Of a stretch of 64,000 nt of DNA, positions 7,423 to 15,243 are shown one piece after another. This DNA comes from JABJGO01 sp963921245. Lineage in GTDB: Bacteria; Pseudomonadota; Alphaproteobacteria; Rhodospirillales; Casp-alpha2. The translations under genes were made by a program, and so were the position numbers. The notes under the pieces were generated by a model. That model had not been told where the DNA came from, did no database searches, and saw nothing but the letters and a program-made list of their open reading frames with translations. Positions within the stretch are counted from its first letter, which is position 1, and the number at the start of each line of letters is the position of its first letter. Location of the stretch: the NCBI GenBank assembly GCA_963921245.4, contig CAWUEY030000001.1, positions 2,604,001 to 2,668,000 on the forward strand. The letters are read 5' to 3'.

Positions 7423-8709
7423 TTACTCCAGCAGCGCATCCGTAATCGGATCACGCGTCCGCGGCAGGAACATGTAGTAGGAGCCCGGCTCTTTCATATA
7501 CCCGGCGGCGGCGGCGGCTTCGCGCCCAAAGCCCCAGAAAAAATCGCCCCGGACCGGCCCGCGAATGGCACTTCCCGTATCCTGGGGAACCACAAGCCTC
7601 TGCAAGGGCGTTTTTCTGTCCGGATCGCGCGGATCCAGGGTATCGAGAAGCATGGGCAAGCCATAGGGAATAAAGTCATCATCGACAGCGATACTCCGGC
7701 CAGGCGTTAGGGGTACGCCCTCGGCACCGACGGGATCTGTCTCGTTGGAAATCCGGAAGAATATATAGGACGGGTTGAGGTTCATCAGTTGCAGGGCGGC
7801 GGCCGGGTTGACATCCATCCAGGCCCGGATCGCCTGCATGGACATATCTTCCTGAGAAATTATACCCGCGGCAATCAGTTCCCGTCCGACCGGGAAATAT
7901 CGGTGGCCGTTGCGGCCCGAATAGGCCACCCGAACGATGCTTCCATCCGTCATTTGTACCCGGCCGGAACCCTGGATATGCAAAAAGAAGGCGTCGATGT
8001 GGGAATTGACCCACAGTATCTCCAGCTGGCGGCCATTTAGCGCACCGGCGCTGATAGCCGCCCTGTCGGGGTAGGGGACCAGAGAATTGCCTTCCATTTT
8101 ACCGGCAAGGGTTTGGCCCTGCCACTCCGGACGGAAGGTGCCCAGGTCAACGGACACGATATCGTCCGGGCGGGCATAGATGGGGACCGTATAGGTTCCC
8201 GATTGCTGCCAGGAACCTTTCAGCTCTGCCTCGTAATAGCCGGTAAACAGGCCAACCGTTTCGTCGTGATTGCCGACAAGATAGGGCCGCAGTTTCGATT
8301 CAAAGAAATAGCGCAGCACAGGTTCCTGAGCACCCATGTTTCCGCCCAGCTCCTGACAAATGTCGAGCCAGTCACCAACCGTACCGAATCGCTCTTTATC
8401 GCCTATTGGTGTTTCCGGGTCTTTGTCCGTCAGCTGGGCGCAGGATCTCAGAAACGCTGGTAGAAACCCGTTGATGTCAACCTCGCCCCAACCCGGCACG
8501 TCCTCGAACGGAATATAGCGCAAGGTAAGCTGCGCCTCGTCCAATCCGGGCTGGGCCAGGGAAGGTGTCGAAGCCGATGTATCGTGTTCGGGGTACGGCA
8601 GGCCCGGCGCACAAGCGCCCACCAGCGCGCTCAGGCAGGCCGCCTGAAAAACCGGGCGAAAGCGATCAGTCCATGCTGCGGGTCGCGGTGAGGATCCAGT
8701 TCGGGTCAC
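7423..8709 (-). CDS. mltA: Membrane-bound lytic murein transglycosylase A (MltA), lipoprotein
   Basis: Cleaves peptidoglycan glycan strands from the periplasmic face of the outer membrane. The MltA domain spans the middle (for example GLFTGYYEAELKGS and LWVNSHIDAFFLHIQGSGR). The C-terminal 3D domain holds VPQDTGSAIRG and RGDFFWG with the catalytic aspartate. No ATG fits. I choose GTG 8709, which gives 428 residues with a hydrophobic segment ending LVGAC, a lipobox. This start overlaps the Tim44-like gene by about 44 bases. A start further upstream would lie wholly inside that gene. Confidence 0.88.
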   Translation of the reverse strand: MTRTGSSPRPAAWTDRFRPVFQAACLSALVGACAPGLPYPEHDTSASTPSLAQPGLDEAQLTLRYIPFEDVPGWGEVDINGFLPAFLRSCAQLTDKDPETPIGDKERFGTVGDWLDICQELGGNMGAQEPVLRYFFESKLRPYLVGNHDETVGLFTGYYEAELKGSWQQSGTYTVPIYARPDDIVSVDLGTFRPEWQGQTLAGKMEGNSLVPYPDRAAISAGALNGRQLEILWVNSHIDAFFLHIQGSGRVQMTDGSIVRVAYSGRNGHRYFPVGRELIAAGIISQEDMSMQAIRAWMDVNPAAALQLMNLNPSYIFFRISNETDPVGAEGVPLTPGRSIAVDDDFIPYGLPMLLDTLDPRDPDRKTPLQRLVVPQDTGSAIRGPVRGDFFWGFGREAAAAAGYMKEPGSYYMFLPRTRDPITDALLE

Positions 8710-9397
8710 GTGATTTCGTATCGCGGGCAAAGGTCCAAAAATCCGTAATTGTAACAATTTCCGTAGGATTACCATCAACCACATCACCGTTTTCATCCCG
8801 GGTAGCATTGACCTGATCCGTAATGAACTTAACGGTCACCACAGCCTGACGACCCTCTAGGTATGCCTCGACAATCTCGGATGAGCGAATATCAACCAGC
8901 GTATCTTCCAGGGTCTCGCCCGCTTGTTCGCGATCACTGATCGCCTTTGAAAAGTTACTGAACACTTCTGCGCTCAACAGGTTTTTCAGTGTTACCGTGT
9001 CACCGCTTGCAAAAGCGTTAAGAACCATTTCAAAGGCTGCATCGGCGCCGGCGAGAAAACCGGCGGGACTAAAGGACGAATCCGCCGCTGAAATCGCGCG
9101 CATACCCGGGGTAAGCATATCAACGCCGTCCTCTGCGCCCGCCTCGGCGGCGGCAGAACGTTTATCAGGGTCACCATTCTCCGGGGGCGGGGGCACCCCT
9201 GTTTCTTTGCTGTTGGGTAAGGGGATGACATTCTCATCATTTTCGACGGTATCCGTATCGCGTTCCTGTTTGAAGGGATCGTGATATCCGCCCTCATGGC
9301 CATCGCGTTTGCCCAGCACATTGCGTAACCGGAAAACCAGAAAAGCGGCCACCATGGCAAACAGGATAATGTCCAAAAACTGGAATCCGTCGCCCAT
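8666..9397 (-). CDS. Tim44-domain protein (TimA-like)
   Basis: A 243-residue protein with one N-terminal membrane helix (FLDIILFAMVAAFLVFRLRN), a charged linker, and a C-terminal Tim44-like domain from about residue 105 (FEMVLNAFASGDTVTLKNLL; EIVTITDFWTFARD). Tim44 domains bind membranes and proteins. Bacterial members are found in alphaproteobacteria and resemble the mitochondrial import factor. ATG 9397 is preceded by GGAG ten bases upstream and removes eight doubtful residues. Its position between fxsA/secB and mltA is a conserved alphaproteobacterial arrangement. Confidence 0.88.
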   Translation of the reverse strand: MGDGFQFLDIILFAMVAAFLVFRLRNVLGKRDGHEGGYHDPFKQERDTDTVENDENVIPLPNSKETGVPPPPENGDPDKRSAAAEAGAEDGVDMLTPGMRAISAADSSFSPAGFLAGADAAFEMVLNAFASGDTVTLKNLLSAEVFSNFSKAISDREQAGETLEDTLVDIRSSEIVEAYLEGRQAVVTVKFITDQVNATRDENGDVVDGNPTEIVTITDFWTFARDTKSRDPNWILTATRSMD

Positions 9398-9547
9398 TCT
9401 ATACGTTCTCCAACCCGCCAAGACGTTTCATGTTAGGATGTTTGTACCATACTTTAAACAAGATCATCGGATTACATTCACGTGGCGCTGTATTTTTTGT
9501 GGCCTTTGCATCATTTTAGATAGGACGATGACAGTAAAAGGGCAAGC

Positions 9548-10069
9548 ATGGGCTTCATCATCGTGCTTCTATTTGTGAGCGTTCCTGTTCTGGAAATCGC
9601 AATTTTTATTGAGGCGGGCGAAAAATTCGGGCTGTGGCCAACGATTGGTGCCATCCTTGGCACGGCAATCATCGGCATGGCCTGTCTCCGGGTTCAGGGC
9701 CCGGGTGTCCTTAAAAGAATTCGGGACAGCCTGGCCCGAAACGAAAAACCGCTCAGAGAGCTTTGGGAAGGCCTGTGCCTGATGATGGCGGGGGCCCTGC
9801 TTCTGACACCGGGGTTTTTCACGGACACCATTGGCTTCTGTCTGCTGTTTCCGCCGTTCAGACGCGCTGCCGGCGCATTGGTGGCGGCCAGGGTCGCACA
9901 AAGATCGAACGGGTTTTCCTTCTCAACCCGCGCGCCGCATACGAACGGCGGGCGCAAAAAACATGGCGGCAGGGGTCCCGTTATCGATGGTGATTTTGAA
10001 GACGTAACGGAGGCCGAAAACCGGGGCTCAGAGGAAAACAATCCCCGACGGATTGACCCGCCGGATTGA
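9548..10069 (+). CDS. fxsA: FxsA family membrane protein
   Basis: A 173-residue inner-membrane protein of the FxsA family. In E. coli the family is known for easing exclusion of phage T7 by F plasmid; its basic role is not established. Hydrophobic segments are residues 1-20 (GFIIVLLFVSVPVLEIAIFI), 28-48 and 78-100, followed by a hydrophilic tail. The conserved E of LEIAIFIEAGEKFG and the ALLLTPGFFTDTIGF segment are typical. It starts with AAAAGGG upstream of ATG 9548 and diverges from the Tim44-like gene. Confidence 0.9.
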   Translation: MGFIIVLLFVSVPVLEIAIFIEAGEKFGLWPTIGAILGTAIIGMACLRVQGPGVLKRIRDSLARNEKPLRELWEGLCLMMAGALLLTPGFFTDTIGFCLLFPPFRRAAGALVAARVAQRSNGFSFSTRAPHTNGGRKKHGGRGPVIDGDFEDVTEAENRGSEENNPRRIDPPD

Positions 10070-10252
10070 CCAGTCAGAGTGAGCAGGGAAAACCATAACG
10101 GTCTCAGTGGTTGTTGTTTGATAAAATCTATGTTAGCCACACCCCGAAGTGAACACGGCAATGAGACAAACGGGTACGTCAGATCGCCGTTATTGTCCCG
10201 TGAAACTCATTGTCTCGAGAAACTGGTTATCTCGTAAAACCAGGAGAAAATC

Positions 10253-10771
10253 ATGGTCGCAGATACAACTGAAGCTGAAACCGATACAGACGCAGACGCC
10301 GCCGCCTCATCGATGCAGCCCGACCCGGCCGAACAATTGGCGAAGGCCGTCACCATCAACGCTCAATATATAAAAGATCTCTCATTTGAAGCGCCGGCAA
10401 CACCCGGTGTGCTTATTGAGCCCCAGACCTCAGCACCGGATATCAAGGTCAACGTGGATGTGAAGGCTTCAGGAATTAAAGACAAAACCTTTGAGGTTAC
10501 ACTTAACATCAATGGGGAATGCAGGATTGGTGAGGCACCGGCTTTTGTTGTTGAGGTGTGTTACGGCGGTCTTTTCACACTTAATCTTCCCGAAGAGAGC
10601 TTGCGACCTGTGCTGCTGATTGAATGCCCGCGCCTGCTCTTTCCGTTCGCCCGCAATATCGTGGCTGATGTTACGCGTGACGGCGGTTTCCCGCCATTAA
10701 TGCTAAACCCGATGGACTTTGCGGCACTGTATCGCGATAGCCTCAATCAGAAGAATACCGAAGAGACGTAA
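10253..10771 (+). CDS. secB: Protein-export chaperone SecB
   Basis: A tetrameric cytoplasmic chaperone that keeps secretory proteins unfolded and passes them to SecA. The 172 residues carry INAQYIKDLSFEAPATP near 34-50, CYGGLFTLNLPEESLRPVLLIECPRLLFPFAR (strands and the SecA-binding region, about residues 103-134) and GFPPLMLNPMDFAALY. The first 25 residues are a poorly conserved Asp/Thr/Ala-rich tail. CCAGGAG lies upstream of ATG 10253. The 183-base gap to fxsA shows no clear promoter. Confidence 0.95.
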   Translation: MVADTTEAETDTDADAAASSMQPDPAEQLAKAVTINAQYIKDLSFEAPATPGVLIEPQTSAPDIKVNVDVKASGIKDKTFEVTLNINGECRIGEAPAFVVEVCYGGLFTLNLPEESLRPVLLIECPRLLFPFARNIVADVTRDGGFPPLMLNPMDFAALYRDSLNQKNTEET

Positions 10772-10797
10772 ACAGCCCCAGCGTCCGTCCACAAAGC

Positions 10798-11484
10798 TTA
10801 GCTCTCGGCAGCCGCCACCAGCCAAACCGGGTTTTCCAACCTGGAAAGAAACTCCCGGTGTGCCACCAAATCCTCTGCGGGCGGATCATGGGGCCGGGGC
10901 TCGCGAAACGTCTTTTGCGCCGTCGGCGGGCCTATTTTTTGAGACCCGGGTCCTAAAACGAAGTCGGGTTGGTGACCGCCTGTCAATTCAAGATATACGT
11001 CCGCGAGCAACCGCGCATCGAGCAGCGCGCCGTGCAGCGCACGGTTCGTGTTATCAATGCCAAATCGTTGACAGAGAGCGTCCAAACTGACCCGTGCGCC
11101 GGGGAATTTTTCACGCGCCATGGAAACGGTATCCACCGCGCGCGCCATATCGAGCGGCGGGCCATTGGCGCGTTCGATTTCCGCATTAATGAAGCCCATA
11201 TCGAAGCTTGCGTTATGAATAACAAGCCTGGCGTCACCGACAAAGGCGAGAAAATCCTCGATGATTTCAGAAAACACCGGAAACCCGCCGAGAAACTCTT
11301 CCGATAAACCGTGGATACCAAATGCCTCTTCCGGCATATCGCGTTCAGGGTTTATATATTGATGATAGGTATTGCCGGACGGCATATGGTTGAGAAGCTC
11401 AACGCAGCCGATCTCCACAATCCGATGACCACTTTTCGGGTCCAGGCCGGTTGTTTCTGTATCAAGGACAATCTCACGCATCAT
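10798..11484 (-). CDS. dnaQ: DNA polymerase III epsilon subunit (proofreading exonuclease)
   Basis: The 3'-5' exonuclease that proofreads for the replicative polymerase. The DEDDh motifs are all visible: LDTETTGLD (ExoI, residues 7-15), LVIHNASFDMGFIN (ExoII, near 91-104) and HGALLDARLLADVY (ExoIII, near 157-170). Length 228 is typical. It converges with secB. Upstream, toward coaE, is a degenerate short repeat. Confidence 0.96.
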   Translation of the reverse strand: MMREIVLDTETTGLDPKSGHRIVEIGCVELLNHMPSGNTYHQYINPERDMPEEAFGIHGLSEEFLGGFPVFSEIIEDFLAFVGDARLVIHNASFDMGFINAEIERANGPPLDMARAVDTVSMAREKFPGARVSLDALCQRFGIDNTNRALHGALLDARLLADVYLELTGGHQPDFVLGPGSQKIGPPTAQKTFREPRPHDPPAEDLVAHREFLSRLENPVWLVAAAES

Positions 11485-11498
11485 ATCCGGAACGCTTT

Positions 11499-11560
11499 CT
11501 AATCAGTGGTTCTAACCAGTGGTGGTTAACCAATGGTGGCGCCAACCAATGCGGGCTGAC
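11499..11560. repeat. Degenerate 14-16 bp tandem repeat between dnaQ and coaE
   Basis: Four imperfect copies of (C/T)TAACCARTGGTGG lie head to tail across most of the 89-base spacer between the coaE stop and the dnaQ start. They include CTAATCAGTGGTT, CTAACCAGTGGTGG and TTAACCAATGGTGG. No other signal was seen there. Confidence 0.55.
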
Positions 11561-11573
11561 TAATACTGGCTAA

Positions 11574-12215
11574 CTAACGGGGCGCTCTCCGACTGCCGCG
11601 GGCACCCGGCGGCCATACCGTACTCGTGGACCCGCTCAATGTTTCCAGAACGGTTTCGACCTGGCGAAAAGCATACCGTTTTCCACGGTCCGTGCGAATA
11701 ACAAAATCAGCCCGTTTGCGTTTTTCATGATCCGGCATCTGTCTTTCGAGGACGCTGGAAAACTTCTTTCGCGTCATCCCGGCGCGAGACAAAACCCGCC
11801 GTGCCTGGGCCACGGGATTGGCACTAACGACCGCAACAAAGTCACACCGCCGTTCCGCGGCGGTTTCGAAAAGCAGCGGAACATCGAGCACAACAACCGG
11901 CAAGCGCCGTCTGGCGCTTATCGCCAGAAACCGGCTCTGGTGTCGGCGGACCAGGGGGTGCAGGATGCCTTCCAGATCCCGCAAGGCGGCGGGATCGGCG
12001 AAAACAGCCGTGCCCAGAGCCGCTCTGTCGATAGCGCGGGATTTCAGGCTTTCGGGGAACCGCCTTGCAACCAGCTCAACGGCATCACCGCCTGCGGCGA
12101 GTAATTTATGCACCGCCAGATCAGAATCAAACACCGGGACACCCCGTGTTTTGAAGGCCTGGGCCGTGGTCGTTTTGCCCATCCCGATTGAGCCCGTAAG
12201 GCCCAGAACGATCAT
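11574..12215 (-). CDS. coaE: Dephospho-CoA kinase CoaE
   Basis: Catalyses the last step of coenzyme A synthesis, phosphorylating the 3'-OH of dephospho-CoA. The P-loop GLTGSIGMGKTTTA is at residues 5-18. VFDSDLAVHKLL (near 29-40) is the conserved DxD segment. VVLDVPLLFETAAERRCDFV is also typical. The last 15 residues are Ser/Arg/Pro-rich and not conserved. It overlaps the aroE fusion gene by four bases and belongs to the dnaQ-coaE-aroE-maf-ppsR set known beside alphaproteobacterial origins. Confidence 0.95.
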   Translation of the reverse strand: MIVLGLTGSIGMGKTTTAQAFKTRGVPVFDSDLAVHKLLAAGGDAVELVARRFPESLKSRAIDRAALGTAVFADPAALRDLEGILHPLVRRHQSRFLAISARRRLPVVVLDVPLLFETAAERRCDFVAVVSANPVAQARRVLSRAGMTRKKFSSVLERQMPDHEKRKRADFVIRTDRGKRYAFRQVETVLETLSGSTSTVWPPGARGSRRAPR

Positions 12216-13297
12216 TCGGCGGCTCCGGCAAGCACGTGCTGGCGGACGCGGGCGTCAACCTCGGGCACGGCGCCGAACCAGGCCTCGAACCCCGGGCGCG
12301 CCTGGTGCAGAAGCATACCGATGCCGTCCACGGTCGGATTGCCCCTGTGATATGCCGCGCGCAACAGCTGTGTTTCAAGCGGGGTATAGACAATATCATT
12401 GACACACGCCGCCGTCGGCAGGTCATCAAGCCGAATATCAAGCGGTTCTTTATCCTGCATACCGAGGGTTGTTGTGTTGACCAGAAACGCGGCACCACCT
12501 AGGGCCTGTTCACGCTCCCCCCAGGGAACGGCGTGCACGTTACAGGCCCTGTTTTCCGGGCCTTCCAACGCGGCAATGAGCGCCGTCGTTCTCGAATATG
12601 TTCGATTGCAAATTCTGATTTCCGGCGCACCCTCGTCCATCAGGGCAACCACAATAGCGCGCGCCGCGCCGCCCGCGCCCAACACCACTGCCGGGCCCTG
12701 CGAAAACCGCCAGCCGGGGTGGCGATGTTTGATATTTTCGACAAAGCCAAAACCGTCCGTGTTGGTGCCAACGCTTTTACCCCGATCATCAAAAACAATG
12801 GTGTTCACGGCACCCACGCGGCGCGCGACAGGCTCTAATGAATCGACAGCCTGCAAGGCTATCTGTTTCAACGGAACCGTGACATTCAGCCCGCGAAAGC
12901 CCATTTTCCCGGCGCTCACAATAGCATCGGCGGCATGATCAGGATGAACCGCCAGGGGAACATAGACCCCGTCCAGCTTTAGCTGTTCAAGCCAATAGTT
13001 ATGGAGGCGCGGCGACAGGGAATGACCGATGGGCCACCCCATAACGCCCGCCAGACGTGCCTTCGCGCTTAGACTCATTTCGCTGTCCCAATCGTAGCGG
13101 GCATGTGACTTAATCAGGTCACAGGGATCAACGCCCAATCCGTCAGCGTAACGAAAAATATTTTCAATCTGCATGTTCTCATGTTTGCCCTTCTCTGTTC
13201 TGCATACCCGCGACACCTCAACGCCAGTGCGCTGAGAAAGCTCTTTTTGAGTAATTCCCAACTGTTTTCTGTAATGAGAAATTGCCTCGCCGATCAT
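12212..13297 (-). CDS. aroE: Fusion of an Xre-type HTH domain with shikimate dehydrogenase (AroE)
   Basis: One open frame encodes two domains. From ATG 13297 (GAAGGGGG just upstream), residues 1-62 are a Cro/C1 HTH (AISHYRKQLGITQKELSQRTG; VSRVCRTEKGKHENM). From about residue 74 comes a complete shikimate dehydrogenase, which reduces 3-dehydroshikimate with NADPH. NVTVPLKQ holds the catalytic Lys. GTNTDGFGF holds the catalytic Asp. VVLGAGGAARAI and NRTYSR bind NADPH. AroE alone would be about 288 residues; this product is 361. An internal ATG at 13078 could also yield AroE alone, although its ribosome site is weak. The open frame continues upstream to 13411, but that part is not needed. Confidence 0.9.
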   Translation of the reverse strand: MIGEAISHYRKQLGITQKELSQRTGVEVSRVCRTEKGKHENMQIENIFRYADGLGVDPCDLIKSHARYDWDSEMSLSAKARLAGVMGWPIGHSLSPRLHNYWLEQLKLDGVYVPLAVHPDHAADAIVSAGKMGFRGLNVTVPLKQIALQAVDSLEPVARRVGAVNTIVFDDRGKSVGTNTDGFGFVENIKHRHPGWRFSQGPAVVLGAGGAARAIVVALMDEGAPEIRICNRTYSRTTALIAALEGPENRACNVHAVPWGEREQALGGAAFLVNTTTLGMQDKEPLDIRLDDLPTAACVNDIVYTPLETQLLRAAYHRGNPTVDGIGMLLHQARPGFEAWFGAVPEVDARVRQHVLAGAAE

Positions 13298-13394
13298 AAT
13301 CCGGCCCCCTTCAATGGCTGATGATTTTCCGACACTGTCATAAAATGAGGGCGCCTCGCTTGTGGCGCCTTTCGTGTTTTGTTCAGGGTTAAGA

Positions 13395-13973
13395 TCAATC
13401 GATGGCGCCAATATCCCTCAGGCCCGCCAACAAAGGCAAGAGCGGCAACCCCAGAATTGAAAAATAATCCCCGTCTATGGTTTCAAACAATCTGGAACCG
13501 ACCCCCTCCAGCCGATAACAGCCAACAGAAGACAGTATGCCTGCGCCCGCCACATCAAGATACGCCTCTATCATTCCTGCGCTGAGAGGGCGCATTTTAA
13601 GGACTGGGATCGACTGGTAATGCCATACAATCTCCTGATTTTGACAGATTGCCACGGACGAATTCAATTCATGACTTCTCCCTGAGAGAAACATGAGGGT
13701 TTCTCTCGCCTCCTCCCTGGACCGGGGTTTATCAAACATTCGGCCTTCACAGGACAATGTCTGATCGGCACCGATAACAATGCTGTTTTTCCACCCCGCC
13801 GAGACGTTCAGCGCTTTGGCCCTGGCCAGCGCAGCGGCGATTTCACTAGCACCGCACCCCCGGGTCAGCATTGTCTTCTTGAGCGGGTCTTCTGCGACGT
13901 TGGAAACGACGATTTCAAACGTCAGCCCCGCCGTTTTCAAAAGGTTCTGACGGGCCCGACTGGCGGACGCCAA
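13395..13973 (-). CDS. maf: Maf/YceF-type nucleotide pyrophosphatase
   Basis: A house-cleaning pyrophosphatase of non-canonical nucleotides. The opening LASASRARQNLL matches the family loop SAS-P/R-RR. IGADQTLSCEGRMFDKP has the ADQ variant typical of the YceF (m7GTP) branch rather than ADT of the dTTP/UTP branch. There is no ATG or GTG in a suitable place: an in-frame TGA lies just upstream of the conserved region. Candidate starts are TTG 13973 (used here) and CTG 13997, which overlaps the ppsR stop. The family usually has a few residues before LASAS, which favours CTG. Confidence 0.88.
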   Translation of the reverse strand: MASASRARQNLLKTAGLTFEIVVSNVAEDPLKKTMLTRGCGASEIAAALARAKALNVSAGWKNSIVIGADQTLSCEGRMFDKPRSREEARETLMFLSGRSHELNSSVAICQNQEIVWHYQSIPVLKMRPLSAGMIEAYLDVAGAGILSSVGCYRLEGVGSRLFETIDGDYFSILGLPLLPLLAGLRDIGAID

Positions 13974-13993
13974 AACAAGGGGCTGGAATTGTA

Positions 13994-14812
13994 TCAGGGC
14001 TCATTCTCCCGGCGCCGGGCAATCAATTGAATAATGGCGGCGGCGGTCTCCTCGATGGATTTTCGACTGACATTAATGGTTGGCCATTCATGTTGCGTGA
14101 ACAACCGTCGAGCATCGCTGACTTCCCTGGAGACCCTGTCCGGATCGACGTAATCTGTATCCTCGTTTTGATTGAGCATTTTCAGGCGCTGTAATCGGAT
14201 CTGAACCAGGCGTCGCGGATCTTTGGTCAGCCCCACAATCAGCGGTGATCTGACGTCAAACAGTTCCTCTGGCAGGGGACTCCCCGGTACGATGGGAATG
14301 TTTGCCGCCCTGACGCCCCGGTTGCCCAGATAGATACAGGTTGGGGTTTTTGATGTGCGAGACACACCAACCAGAATGACGTCGGCTTCTTCCAACGTCG
14401 TGGCGGCCTGGCCGTCGTCGTGGGCCATAACAAAATCCATGGCCGCAATGCGTTCAAAGTACTGTTCATTCAGAACGTGTTGCCCGCCCGGGCGCGCGTG
14501 TTCTTCCTGGCCCAGAAACAAACGGAGCTGATCGACAACCGGCTGGAGAACAGAGACACAGGGGATGTTTCTCTCGCGGCAGCCTTTTTCAAGAACCGCG
14601 CGGACAGATTGATCAACAACTGTATAGAGAACAAATCCGGGTTTTTGGACGAATTCATCAAGCAACCCTGAGGCCTGTTTTTCAGAGCGGATCATGGACC
14701 ATAGATGCTCTTCAACAACCACGTTGTCGAATTGAACCAGAGACGCTTTTGCAACATGCTGTACGGTGTCACCGGTTGAGTCGGATACCAGGTGAATGTG
14801 AATGTCGGCCAC
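13994..14812 (-). CDS. ppsR: Pyruvate, phosphate dikinase regulatory protein (PpsR/PDRP, DUF299)
   Basis: A bifunctional serine/threonine kinase and phosphorylase that switches pyruvate,phosphate dikinase or PEP synthase off and on. Motifs are HLVSDSTGDTVQHVAKA near the N-terminus and the P-loop-like GVSRTSKTPTCIYLGNRGVRAAN near residues 150-170. I place the start at GTG 14812 (VADIHIHLVSDS), which has GGGAG nine bases upstream. This gives 272 residues. This gene is the homologue of the one flanking the Caulobacter origin (CC_0001 side). Confidence 0.92.
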   Translation of the reverse strand: MADIHIHLVSDSTGDTVQHVAKASLVQFDNVVVEEHLWSMIRSEKQASGLLDEFVQKPGFVLYTVVDQSVRAVLEKGCRERNIPCVSVLQPVVDQLRLFLGQEEHARPGGQHVLNEQYFERIAAMDFVMAHDDGQAATTLEEADVILVGVSRTSKTPTCIYLGNRGVRAANIPIVPGSPLPEELFDVRSPLIVGLTKDPRRLVQIRLQRLKMLNQNEDTDYVDPDRVSREVSDARRLFTQHEWPTINVSRKSIEETAAAIIQLIARRRENEP

Positions 14813-15243
14813 GGCAATTTTCTCCCGAACAATACCTGAAAAACCTGGGGAAAACATCCCGCACGGGGTTTCAGGGGTACTTTCTCACACCCGTTAGGAC
14901 AGACTGTCAACGTTGTTCGCCCGTGAACAGTTACTTCAACATGGGTGACCCCCGCCCATCGGCGGCGATGAAAAAAGCCTCTGTTGAGACTTATACAATC
15001 TATCCCCGCAATGCCGAGCGAGGGTTTTTCGTATGAAAAACCCTATTCCCTGGATTTAACCAACAAGCTTATTCAAAAGAGATGATAGAACGGAACCACC
15101 ACGGAAGTCCTGGGGATAAACACGCGGATAATCTTTAATCCCCAATTCCTGGGCGACAACAACAACAACAATCTTTCTTAAATATAAATAAATGATATTG
15201 ATAGGCCCCTGTGAAGCTGTGCATACATGGGACGAAGACACCT
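14813..15243. other. oriC: Probable chromosomal replication origin (oriC) between ppsR and hemE
   Basis: This 431-base gap lies between divergent ppsR and hemE, the exact position of the Caulobacter origin. By eye, near-DnaA boxes (against TTATNCACA) are TTATTCAAA at 15069-15077, TTATCCCCA (minus) at 15111-15119, TTATCCGCG (minus) at 15123-15131 and GTATGCACA (minus) at 15218-15226, each one or two bases off. An AT-rich stretch at 15172-15203 could unwind. A CAA trinucleotide run precedes it at about 15157-15172. No TTAA-N7-TTAA (CtrA) site was seen. Most genes to the left are minus and those to the right plus. Confidence 0.6.

Noticed and set aside
15056..15070. CtrA-type TTAA-N7-TTAA box in the origin region
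   Set aside because: TTAA at about 15056 is followed by CTTA after nine bases, so spacing and second half do not fit.
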